Source: Albidovulum sp. (lineage in GTDB: Bacteria > Pseudomonadota > Alphaproteobacteria > Rhodobacterales > Rhodobacteraceae). From it: a stretch of 64,000 bases of DNA. The number at the start of each line of letters is the position of its first letter. Within the stretch, counting starts at the first letter, position 1. The position numbers and the translations under genes were made by a program. The DNA is taken from assembly GCA_015491895.1 (NCBI GenBank), contig WFVA01000063.1, positions 1-64,000 of the forward strand. The letters run 5' to 3'. Positions 56,612 to 64,000 of the stretch are shown piece after piece. The notes beneath the pieces are model-generated. The model was not told the DNA's origin. It saw only the letters and a program-made list of their open reading frames with translations, and made no database searches.

Positions 56612-57426
56612 GTCGTATCTCCCTTCTTGGTGGTTTGAGCAGTTTCTGCGCCGGGCCTCCCGCCCGGATCCTCACCCTCTTCATGGCTCCCGTGCGCCAG
56701 GGTGCTTTCGATCTCCTCGATGGTCTCCTCGATTTCCTCCTCGGTCAGCGCCGCGGTGATGATCGCCGTCGGCACCGCCACGATGCCCAGCCCTATGAAA
56801 AGAACGAAGGTCGTGAAGATGCGCCCCCCCGTGGTGACCGGATACATGTCTCCGTATCCCACAGTTGTAAACGAGACAACAGCCCACCAGAAACTTATGG
56901 GGATCGACGAGAATACATCAGGCTGCGCCTCATGCTCGAAGAGGTATATGCCTACCGCGCTCACATAGATCATCAGCGCAGAAAGGATCAGGAACACCAT
57001 GAGTTCCTGGCGCACCTGCCTGAATGCCGTGAGCAGGCGCCGGGCAGCGGCCGATGTCCGAAACAGCTTCATCAGCCGGATCACGCGAATCAGGCGCAGG
57101 GTGCGCGCTGCCTGCCATTCGGAATTGATGAAGCCAAGGGCGGGCAGGCAGGCCAGGAGATCGATCATCCCCCAGATGCTGAAGGCATAGCGCAGGGGGC
57201 TGGGCGAGCAGGTGAGGCGCAGCAGGTATTCGATCACGAAAACCGAAAGAACGAATGCCTCGAAACGCAGCAGCCACAGATGCAGGCCGGGGGGCAGATC
57301 CGGTATGGTTTCGATCGCGATCGCCACCGCGGAAAGCAGGATCAGCCCATTGAGCGCGAAGGCGATGCCGCGGCCGAATTTCGGATCGGTGCCATCGAGA
57401 ATGGCTATGACATCACTGCGCTTCAT
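56608..57426 (-). CDS. Voltage-gated-type potassium channel (ion transporter)
   Basis: A 272-residue six-span channel. S1-S4 occupy the first 130 residues and the S4 segment is arginine-rich (ARTLRLIRVIRLMKLFRTS). The pore has the K+ selectivity filter in SFTTVGYGDMYPVTTGG. A short acidic C-terminal tail (EEEIEETIEEIE) follows; it lacks an obvious cyclic-nucleotide domain. It is inserted in the ABC transporter operon: 17 bases behind a permease and overlapping the BMP start. Confidence 0.92.
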   Translation of the reverse strand: MKRSDVIAILDGTDPKFGRGIAFALNGLILLSAVAIAIETIPDLPPGLHLWLLRFEAFVLSVFVIEYLLRLTCSPSPLRYAFSIWGMIDLLACLPALGFINSEWQAARTLRLIRVIRLMKLFRTSAAARRLLTAFRQVRQELMVFLILSALMIYVSAVGIYLFEHEAQPDVFSSIPISFWWAVVSFTTVGYGDMYPVTTGGRIFTTFVLFIGLGIVAVPTAIITAALTEEEIEETIEEIESTLAHGSHEEGEDPGGRPGAETAQTTKKGDTT

Positions 57427-57443
57427 CCGCTATTCATAGCCCC

Positions 57444-58376
57444 TCAATGCGTGGCATGGAAGGTGCGTCCGAGGCTGGCCGGCGCATCGAGATTGCCCCT
57501 CCCCTTGCGCGCCGAGATATAGACAAGCACCAGGATGGTGACGATATAGGGCGACATCGAGAGATACTCGACAGGGATCGCAAGCCCCGCCGCCTGCAGA
57601 TTGAGCTGCAGCACGGTGATGCCGCCAAAGAGGTAGGCCCCGAGCAGCACCCGCCAGGGCCGCCAGCTTGCGAAAACCACCAGCGCAAGCGCGATCCAGC
57701 CGGCCCCGGCCGTCATCCCTTCCGTCCATTGCGGCACGCGGATGAGGCTGAGATAGGCGCCGCCGAGCCCCGCGCAGGCGCCGCCGAACATGATCGCGAG
57801 GAAGCGGATGCGCACCACCTTGTAGCCCAGCGCATGGGCGGCATCGTGATTTTCCCCCACCGCGCGCAGAATCAGCCCGGCGCGGGTGTATTTCAGGAAG
57901 AACCAGACCGCGGCGACAAGCGCCAGCGAAACATAGACCATGGGATCATGGCGAAACAGGATCGGCCCGAGCACCGGGATATCCGAAAGCAGCGGGATAT
58001 CGAGGCGCGGAGACGCAGGCGGCTTGATCCCCGCATAGGGCTTGCCGATCAGGGAGGAAAGGCCGAGGCCGAAGAGGGTGAGCGCAAGGCCGGTGGCAAC
58101 CTGATTGGAAAGCAGAATCTGGGTGAGAAAGGCAAAGACCAGCGAAAGCGCGGCCCCCGCGAGCGCGGCGGCGATCAGCCCGAGGAAGGGATTGCCGCTT
58201 TCCACGGCAATGGCGAAGCCGCAGATCGCACCGGTGATCATCATCCCCTCCACCCCGAGATTGAGCACGCCCGCCTTCTCGACGACAAGCTCCCCGATCG
58301 CCGCGAGCAGAATCGGGGTGGCCGAGATCATGAGCGTTGCCAGCAGAAGGGCGGGGTCGATAGCCGAATAATCCAT
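57444..58376 (-). CDS. ABC transporter permease (BMP/nucleoside-type), second subunit
   Basis: A 310-residue permease of the BPD-transp-2 (RbsC/YufQ-like) type with about eight hydrophobic segments. Family features: IGELVVEKAGVLNLGVEGMMITGAI near the N-terminus and AHALGYKVVRIRFLAIMFGGACAGLGGAYLSL in the middle. Its ATG overlaps the stop of the preceding permease by one base (TGATG). With the other permease it forms the import channel for the BMP protein. Confidence 0.92.
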   Translation of the reverse strand: MDYSAIDPALLLATLMISATPILLAAIGELVVEKAGVLNLGVEGMMITGAICGFAIAVESGNPFLGLIAAALAGAALSLVFAFLTQILLSNQVATGLALTLFGLGLSSLIGKPYAGIKPPASPRLDIPLLSDIPVLGPILFRHDPMVYVSLALVAAVWFFLKYTRAGLILRAVGENHDAAHALGYKVVRIRFLAIMFGGACAGLGGAYLSLIRVPQWTEGMTAGAGWIALALVVFASWRPWRVLLGAYLFGGITVLQLNLQAAGLAIPVEYLSMSPYIVTILVLVYISARKGRGNLDAPASLGRTFHATH

Positions 58377-59458
58377 CAGATGGCCTCCTCGCGTCTGAAG
58401 CGCAGGCGATAATCGGTAAACACGTCCATGGCCAGCAGGAAGAAGAGCAGCATCCCCTGGAAAGCCTTGATCGAAGCCGAGGGCAGGCCGAGATTCTGCT
58501 GCGCAATGCCCCCGCCCACCTCCGTAAGCCCCAGGAGCAGTCCCGCGAGCAGGATCCCGAGCGGATGCAGGCGCCCCAGAAAGGCAACGATGATGGCCGT
58601 GAAGCCGTAGCCCACGTTGAAATCGGGCGAAAGCTGGCCGGCCGGGCCCGTCACCTCGAAAAGCCCCGCAAGCCCCGCCAGCGCCCCCGAGACGCCGAGG
58701 CAGATCAGCACCAGCCGATCGGGATCGACCCCCCCAAACCGCGCCGCGCGCGGCGCCTCGCCGCTCAGGCGGATGCGATAGCCGAGGATGTGGCGGGTCA
58801 GCAGCCCCCAGGCCAGCATCACCGCAAGAAGCGCCGCCGCGCCGCCCCAGTGCAGCCCCGTGCCCTCGATCAGATCCATATTGGCGGAGGCGGCGTAATC
58901 ATTGAGGTTGCGCGAGCCGGGAAAGCCGAAACCTTGCGGATTCTTCAGGATGCCGAAGCTCACCGAGCTCAGGATATTCTCCGCCACATAGACGAGCATC
59001 AGCGAAACAAGGATCTCGTTGGTGCCGAATTTCGTGCGCAGGATGGCCGGGACCATGGCCCACAGGAGGCCGCCCAGCGCGCCCGCAAGGATCATCAGCG
59101 GAAAGATATACCACCCTTCGGCCGGGTAGAACGCCAGCCCCACCGCGCCGCCAAGGATCGCACCCATGATATACTGCCCCTCGGCACCGATATTCCATAT
59201 CCCGGCCCGAAAGCCGAGGCTGAGCCCCACCGCGATCAGGATGAGCGGCCAGGCCTTCACCAGGATCTGCGAGCGGTAATAGAAGGCGAATTCCGAAAAC
59301 AGCGGATCCCAGAAGATGGTGCGGACCGCCTCCACCGGATCCTTGCCCAGAAGCGCGAAAAGCGCGCCCCCCGCCAGCATCGTCAGGATCACGGCCAGCA
59401 GCGGCGTCGCCCGCGCCCAGAAACGCGAGGGCACCTTTCTTTTCTCAAGCACCAGCAT
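58376..59458 (-). CDS. ABC transporter permease (BMP/nucleoside-type), first subunit
   Basis: A 360-residue permease of the YufP type with about nine hydrophobic segments. Blocks: GLSLGFRAGIWNIGAEGQYIMGAILGG, TNEILVSLMLVYVAENIL and SGEAPRAARFGGVDPDRLVLICLGVSGALAGLAGLFEVTG. The start at 59458 (MLVLEKRKVPSRF) overlaps the ATPase 3' end by 14 bases. It is the partner of the next permease. Confidence 0.9.
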   Translation of the reverse strand: MLVLEKRKVPSRFWARATPLLAVILTMLAGGALFALLGKDPVEAVRTIFWDPLFSEFAFYYRSQILVKAWPLILIAVGLSLGFRAGIWNIGAEGQYIMGAILGGAVGLAFYPAEGWYIFPLMILAGALGGLLWAMVPAILRTKFGTNEILVSLMLVYVAENILSSVSFGILKNPQGFGFPGSRNLNDYAASANMDLIEGTGLHWGGAAALLAVMLAWGLLTRHILGYRIRLSGEAPRAARFGGVDPDRLVLICLGVSGALAGLAGLFEVTGPAGQLSPDFNVGYGFTAIIVAFLGRLHPLGILLAGLLLGLTEVGGGIAQQNLGLPSASIKAFQGMLLFFLLAMDVFTDYRLRFRREEAI

Positions 59459-60992
59459 CGGCACCCTCCTCCACCTTCGCGCCATGCACGCCGCCAAGCA
59501 TCAGCCCGATTTCCTCCACGCTCAGCCCGCGCGCCGGGCGCGGCGCGCTGAGGCGCCCTTCGTTGAGGGCGGCGAATGTATCGGAGATCTCCATCAGCTC
59601 ATCGAGATCCTGGCTGATGACGATCACCCCCGCGCCCCCTTCCGCCAGATCGAGGATCGCCTGGCGGATCGCCGCGGCGGCCGAAGCATCGACCCCCCAT
59701 GTGGGCTGGTTGACAACCAGCACCTCCGGGCGCTGAAGCACCTCCCGCCCGATCACGAATTTCTGCAGGTTGCCGCCGGAAAGCGCGCGCGCCGGCACCT
59801 CCGTGCCGGGTGTGCGCACATCGAAAACCTCCGTGATGCGCTTTGCGAAGGCGCGCGAACGGGGCCAGTCGATCAGGCCGCGGCGCACCAGGCGCTCGCG
59901 CACGGCACCCGTCAGAAGCGCGTTTTCGGTGAGGCTCATGTCGGGCGCGGCGGCATGGCCGAGGCGCTCTTCGGGAGCCGCCAGAAGGCCGAGCGCGCGC
60001 CGCTCATTGGGGCCGAGCGCTCCGATCTCCTGCCCATTCAGACGGATGGTATCGGCGGCTGTCGGGCGCTCGCCCGAAAGCGCGGCGAGCAGTTCGTCCT
60101 GCCCGTTGCCGGCAACGCCGCCGATCCCCAGCACCTCGCCCGCGCGCAGGCTGAAGCAGATATCCTTGAGCGACGTGCCGAAATGGCTCGTTGCCTGCAA
60201 TGAAAGCCCCCGCACCTCCAGCACCACATCGCCCAATTCCGCCCTTTCGCGATGCGGCGGGGTGAGGATCTCGCCCACCATCAGCTCTGCCAGTTCGCGC
60301 GCGGAATGCTCGCGCGGATTGCAGGTGGCGACCACCTTCCCGTGGCGCAGGATGGTGGCATTCTCGCACAGATCGATGACCTCTTCGAGCTTGTGCGAGA
60401 TATAGAGGATCGCCGTGCCCTCGGCGCTGAGCTTGCGCAGAGTGCGAAACAGGATCTCCACCTCTTGGGGCGTGAGCACGCTCGTCGGCTCGTCCATGAT
60501 CAGAAGCTTGGGATTCTGCAGCAGACAGCGGATGATCTCGACCCGCTGACGCTCCCCCGCCGAAAGCTCGCCCACGATGCGCTCGGGATCGAGCGGCAGC
60601 CCATAGGCCACGCTCACTTCGCGAATGCGCGCCGAAAGCTCGCCCTGGGGCGGCGGATCCTCCATCCCGAGCGCGATGTTTTCCGCCACGTTGAGCGCCT
60701 CGAACAGCGAAAAATGCTGGAAAACCATCGCCACCCCGGCCCGGCGCGCATCGCTCGGCCGGTGCGGCGCATAGGGCCGGCCCTCCAGCATCATTCGCCC
60801 CTCATCGGGCCGCACGAGGCCGTAGATCATCTTCACCAGGGTGGATTTTCCCGCGCCGTTCTCGCCAAGCAGCGCATGCACCTCTCCATGCGCAACGGAG
60901 AAGGACACATGATCGTTTGCCAGCACCCCCGGATAGGCCTTCGTCAGCCCCTCCACCACCAGCAGGGGTGGTTCACCATCCGCTTCGCTCAT
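59445..60992 (-). CDS. ABC transporter ATP-binding protein, two-domain (BMP/nucleoside-type)
   Basis: A 515-residue tandem ATPase of the RbsA/YufO type. The first domain has Walker A GENGAGKST, signature LSAGERQRVEIIRCL and LLIMDEPTSVLTPQE. The second has a degenerate Walker A (GVAGNGQDEL) and ALSGGNLQKFVIGREVL with VVNQPTWGVD, as in this family. The start at 60992 (the second of two ATGs) is five bases behind GGAGG. It lies 14 bases behind xdhC, so uptake and purine oxidation are probably one operon. Confidence 0.92.
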   Translation of the reverse strand: MSEADGEPPLLVVEGLTKAYPGVLANDHVSFSVAHGEVHALLGENGAGKSTLVKMIYGLVRPDEGRMMLEGRPYAPHRPSDARRAGVAMVFQHFSLFEALNVAENIALGMEDPPPQGELSARIREVSVAYGLPLDPERIVGELSAGERQRVEIIRCLLQNPKLLIMDEPTSVLTPQEVEILFRTLRKLSAEGTAILYISHKLEEVIDLCENATILRHGKVVATCNPREHSARELAELMVGEILTPPHRERAELGDVVLEVRGLSLQATSHFGTSLKDICFSLRAGEVLGIGGVAGNGQDELLAALSGERPTAADTIRLNGQEIGALGPNERRALGLLAAPEERLGHAAAPDMSLTENALLTGAVRERLVRRGLIDWPRSRAFAKRITEVFDVRTPGTEVPARALSGGNLQKFVIGREVLQRPEVLVVNQPTWGVDASAAAAIRQAILDLAEGGAGVIVISQDLDELMEISDTFAALNEGRLSAPRPARGLSVEEIGLMLGGVHGAKVEEGADAGA

Positions 60993-61006
60993 CATCCCCT
61001 CCCCGT

Positions 61007-61972
61007 TCAGACCGTTTCCCGCACGGCTTTTGCGCCCGCCGGCCGCCTTCGTGATTCAGCGCTCATCTCCAATAGCCTCCCCGCCACGCCGATCGCAATG
61101 GCTTGGGGGTGCTTGCCAAACGCCCGCCGCCCGATCGGGCAAACGATACGCTCCACATCTTCCGGCGCGTGGCCGAGCGCAACGAGCCGCTTTCGAAAGC
61201 GCGTCCATTTCGTCGGCGAGCCGATCAACCCGGCCCAGCCAAACCCATGTGCGAGCAAACCATGGCAGACCTCGAAATCGAGCCCGTGCGAATAGGTCAG
61301 CACCAGATGCCAGGCCTCCCGCGGCGCAAGGGCGATGGCATCCGCCGGATTGACGGAAGGCAGCACCCGCACTCCCTGCGCCACATCCGGCGGAAAGCGC
61401 TCAGGAGCCGTATCCACCCATGTGATGCGGAAATCGGGCAGGGGCGCCATCACATCCACGATCGCGCGCCCCACATGTCCGGCCCCGAAAATCCAGAGAT
61501 CGCGCCCCGCGCTCCCGATCGGCTCGATCATCCAACCCTTCAGCAGCCGGGGGGCGAGTGCCTCGCCCGCGGCGGCGGAGCGGATCAGCCGCGCAACCGC
61601 CTCCGGCATCTCGTCTTCACTCCCCGGAACCGGCCGCGCATGGCCCCCTTCGCGCGCCAGCCCCTCGAGCCGCTCTGCGTCATATATCTCGCACAGGAGC
61701 GTGACCCGCCCGCCGCAGCATTGCCCGAGGGCGGGCCCGAGCGCGATCCTTTCGATCCAGTCCCGCCCGCTTTCGAGAGCACGGCGCGCCCGCGCGATCG
61801 CGTCAAACTCGAGGCGCCCGCCCCCGATCGTGCCTGCCGTGCCGCCATCCCACACAAGCATCGAGGCCCCCGCCTCCCGGGGCGCGGAGCCTTCATCCTC
61901 TGCCACCACCAGCCGCGCAACGCGCCCATGGGCTTCGATTGCCGCGCTGAGTGCTTCGCGATCAAGGCTCAT
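61007..61972 (-). CDS. xdhC: Xanthine dehydrogenase accessory protein XdhC
   Basis: A 321-residue protein that binds and sulfurates the molybdenum cofactor before its insertion into XdhB. N-terminal XdhC/CoxI motif GSAPREAGASMLVWDGGTAGTIGGGRLEFDAIARAR with the conserved QCCGG Cys pair; C-terminal Rossmann domain LWIFGAGHVGRAIVDVM. The ATG overlaps the xdhB stop (ATGA). Confidence 0.94.
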   Translation of the reverse strand: MSLDREALSAAIEAHGRVARLVVAEDEGSAPREAGASMLVWDGGTAGTIGGGRLEFDAIARARRALESGRDWIERIALGPALGQCCGGRVTLLCEIYDAERLEGLAREGGHARPVPGSEDEMPEAVARLIRSAAAGEALAPRLLKGWMIEPIGSAGRDLWIFGAGHVGRAIVDVMAPLPDFRITWVDTAPERFPPDVAQGVRVLPSVNPADAIALAPREAWHLVLTYSHGLDFEVCHGLLAHGFGWAGLIGSPTKWTRFRKRLVALGHAPEDVERIVCPIGRRAFGKHPQAIAIGVAGRLLEMSAESRRRPAGAKAVRETV

Positions 61973-64000
61973 CCCGCCCCTCCCGCAACGCGCGCCGCCG
62001 CCCGCATGAGCCGCTCGGGCGTGGCCGGTGCATCAAGCGCCGGATAGCCCTCCCCGCAGGCACGGATCGCATCCGAGAGCGCCAGGAATGCAGAGATCCC
62101 GAGCATCAGCGGCGGCTCCCCGACCGCCTTCGAGCGATAGATGGTTTCAGAACGGTTCTCGTTCTCGAACAGATCCACGTTGAAAATTCTCGGCCGATCG
62201 CCACAGGCGGGGATCTTGTAGGTGGAAGGCGCATGCGTCATCAGCCGCCCGCGGCTGTCCCACACCAGCTCCTCGGTGGTGAGCCAGCCCGCGCCCTGCA
62301 CGAAACCACCCTCCACCTGGCCGATATCCAGCGCCGGATTGAGCGAAGCCCCCGCATCATGCAGGATATCCACCCGCAGAATGCGGTTTTCGCCGGTGAG
62401 GCGATCAAGCACCACCTCGCTGACAGCCGCGCCATAGGCGAAATAATAGAAGGGCCGCCCCTCACCGCGCGCCCGATCCCAGCTGATATCGGGCGTGCGG
62501 TAAAATCCCGTGGCCGAAAGGCTGATACGGTTTTCGTAGCAGATCCGCACCGCCTCCTCGAAGGCCAGCACCTCGCCGCCCACATGCACGCAGTCATCTG
62601 CGAACACCACCGTCCCGGCCTGATAATATCCCTTGAGGAATTCGCCCATGCGCCCCCGGATTTCGTCGCAGGCCGCCTTCACTGCCATGCCGTTCAGATC
62701 CGAGCCGCTGGATGCCGCCGTGGCCGAGGTATTGGGCACCTTGCCGGTGTCGGTCGCGGTGATGCGCACCCGCTCGAGCGCGACCCCGAAGCGATCCGCC
62801 GCCACCTGTGCCACCTTCTGGAAAAGCCCCTGGCCCATCTCGGTGCCGCCGTGATTGAGATGGATCGAGCCATCCTGATACACATGCACGAGCGCACCCG
62901 CCTGATTGAGATGCGTCAGCGTGAAGCTGATGCCGAACTTCACCGGCGTCAGCGCAATCCCCCGCTTCAGCACCTCATGCCCGGCATTCCATGCCGCCAC
63001 CGCTTCGCGCCGCTCCCGGTAACGGGCACGCTCGGCGAGTTCCCCCACCAGTTCCCGGATCACGCTATCCTCGACAGGCTGGCCATAAGGCGTGCGCTGC
63101 GGCGCCTTCATCTTGGCGGAAATACTCCCGCCGGAGGCATAAAAGTTCTTCTGGCGCACCTCGAACGGATCAAGCCCGAGCTCATGGGCAACGTGATCCA
63201 TCACCCGCTCGATCCCGAGTATCCCCTGCGGCCCGCCGAAGCCCCGGAAGGCCGTGGCCGATTGCGTGTTGGTGCGCAGGCGATGGCTCTCTATGCGCGC
63301 CGCGGGCAGATAATAGGCATTATCGGCGTGCAACATGGCGCGATCCGCCACCGGCAGGCTCAGATCCTGCGACCACCCGCAGCGCGCGTATTGCACGAAA
63401 TCCACCGCCAGAAGCCGCCCCCCGTCATCAAATCCCACCTCATATTCGATGCGGAAATCATGGCGCTTGCCGGTGATGATCATGTCGTCATCGCGATCAT
63501 AGCGCATCTTGCAGGCCCGCCCCGTCAGCCGGGCCGCCACCGCGCAGGCCACTGCAAGCGCATTGCCCTGGCTTTCCTTGCCGCCAAAACCGCCGCCCAT
63601 GCGCCGCACCTCAACGCGCACCATGGCCATCGCCATGCCCAGCGCATGGGCCACCTTGTGCTGGATCTCGGTGGGGTGCTGGGTGCTCGAATGCACGCGC
63701 ATCCCGCCATCATCCATCGGCTCGGCCAGGGCCGCCTGGCCTTCCAGATAGAAATGCTCCTGTCCGCCGATCTCGATCCGCCCTTTCAGGCGTCGCGGCG
63801 CGGCGGCAAGCGCCCTTTCGCACCCGCCCCGCTCCCAGATCACCGGCCCGCCCTCGAAGCGGCTGTCGGCGGCAAGCGCGTCATCGATGGTCAGGATCGC
63901 GGGCAGTTCCTCGTATTCGATCCGCCCCAGCCGCGCCGCCTTGCGCGCCTCGAGATGGCTTTCCGCCACCACCAGGAAAACCGGCTGGCCGAGGTAATGC
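61969..64000 (-). CDS. xdhB: Xanthine dehydrogenase molybdopterin-binding subunit XdhB (5' end outside window)
   Basis: At least 676 residues of a subunit of about 770; the N-terminal part lies beyond the window end. It oxidises hypoxanthine/xanthine to urate. Moco and substrate motifs: RRMGGGFGGKESQ, TAFRGFGGPQG, HLNHGGTEMGQG, and SKAVGEPPLMLG with the catalytic Glu. A 12-residue segment encoded by a copy of the dispersed TATTT repeat (63104-63139) lies in frame between VRQKNFY and KAPQRTPYG, where family members usually have a short variable loop. It leads xdhC and the transporter genes. Confidence 0.94.
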   Translation of the reverse strand, partial: HYLGQPVFLVVAESHLEARKAARLGRIEYEELPAILTIDDALAADSRFEGGPVIWERGGCERALAAAPRRLKGRIEIGGQEHFYLEGQAALAEPMDDGGMRVHSSTQHPTEIQHKVAHALGMAMAMVRVEVRRMGGGFGGKESQGNALAVACAVAARLTGRACKMRYDRDDDMIITGKRHDFRIEYEVGFDDGGRLLAVDFVQYARCGWSQDLSLPVADRAMLHADNAYYLPAARIESHRLRTNTQSATAFRGFGGPQGILGIERVMDHVAHELGLDPFEVRQKNFYASGGSISAKMKAPQRTPYGQPVEDSVIRELVGELAERARYRERREAVAAWNAGHEVLKRGIALTPVKFGISFTLTHLNQAGALVHVYQDGSIHLNHGGTEMGQGLFQKVAQVAADRFGVALERVRITATDTGKVPNTSATAASSGSDLNGMAVKAACDEIRGRMGEFLKGYYQAGTVVFADDCVHVGGEVLAFEEAVRICYENRISLSATGFYRTPDISWDRARGEGRPFYYFAYGAAVSEVVLDRLTGENRILRVDILHDAGASLNPALDIGQVEGGFVQGAGWLTTEELVWDSRGRLMTHAPSTYKIPACGDRPRIFNVDLFENENRSETIYRSKAVGEPPLMLGISAFLALSDAIRACGEGYPALDAPATPERLMRAAARVAGGAG
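63104..63139 (-). repeat. Dispersed TATTT repeat inside xdhB, in frame
   Basis: A 36-base copy identical to 55440-55475. It stays open in the xdhB frame and encodes ASGGSISAKMKA. Insertion within a coding sequence at a variable loop, without a frameshift, is uncommon for intergenic repeat families. Confidence 0.88.

Overview
The window comes from a GC-rich alphaproteobacterium, almost certainly order Rhodobacterales (Rhodobacter/Roseobacter group). The evidence is gene order and protein content: ruvCAB next to ybgC-tolQRAB-pal-cpoB-tilS-ftsH, infA-maf-rng-yacG-tRNA-Phe, a ureDABCEFG cluster, glcDEF, and xdhBC beside a BMP-type ABC importer. A short dispersed repeat with the core GGCGGG(G/A)(A/G)TATTT also lies at several gene borders. 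Most of the sequence is chromosomal housekeeping; the one clearly accessory gene is a KAP-family NTPase.

Layout. 1-1070: the start of an hsp20 gene with a heat-shock type promoter and a ROSE-like RNA thermometer, then a secreted trypsin-like protease. 1161-5090: glycolate oxidase glcD-glcE-glcF (minus strand). 5192-6336: two small plus-strand genes. 6366-13211: a tightly overlapping minus-strand operon of MoxR ATPase, DUF58, DUF4159 membrane protein and a second large membrane protein. 13287-14656: DUF1285 protein and a hydroxypyruvate isomerase-like protein. 14732-18765: an AAA+ ATPase translationally coupled to polA, with a strong palindromic repeat in front. 18847-22039: zinc-finger protein, HIT protein, and a divergent GT14-type glycosyltransferase/sulfotransferase pair. 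22129-25108: one-carbon genes fhs and folD with a chorismate mutase between them. 25256-25840: MOSC protein.

25943-38673: one long minus-strand run. Reading in the direction of transcription it holds a small membrane protein, ruvC, ruvA, ruvB (Holliday junction processing), an unrecognised protein, ybgC, tolQ, tolR, tolA, tolB, pal, cpoB (cell envelope constriction), tilS (tRNA-Ile lysidine synthesis) and ftsH (membrane protease; TTG start). Behind ruvC lies a gene-free 400-base stretch full of hairpins that ends in a plus-strand terminator. 38799-41586: prmA, msrA and a YeeE/YedE (TsuA-type) thiosulfate transporter with a palindromic operator candidate.

41762-46782: complete urease operon ureD-A-B-C-E-F-G. 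46945-48378: the KAP-family P-loop NTPase, of lower GC, bracketed by two perfect 47-bp direct repeats, the second being the gene's own 3' end. 48435-50090: ettA. 50186-53113 (minus): infA, maf, RNase G/E, yacG, tRNA-Phe and a CDP-alcohol phosphatidyltransferase. 53202-55366: AhpD-like protein, DUF938 methyltransferase and a DAO-type oxidase. 55535-64000: a probable purine uptake and oxidation operon, transcribed leftward: xdhB (cut by the window end), xdhC, ABC ATPase, two permeases, an embedded voltage-gated K+ channel, and the BMP-family binding protein.

Purine import and xanthine oxidation could feed urea to the urease; that link is inference. The most unusual features are the KAP cassette with its direct repeats, the ROSE-like thermometer, the dispersed repeat that enters coding sequence in xdhB and ureA, the palindrome in front of the AAA+/polA pair, and the structured orphan region behind ruvC.
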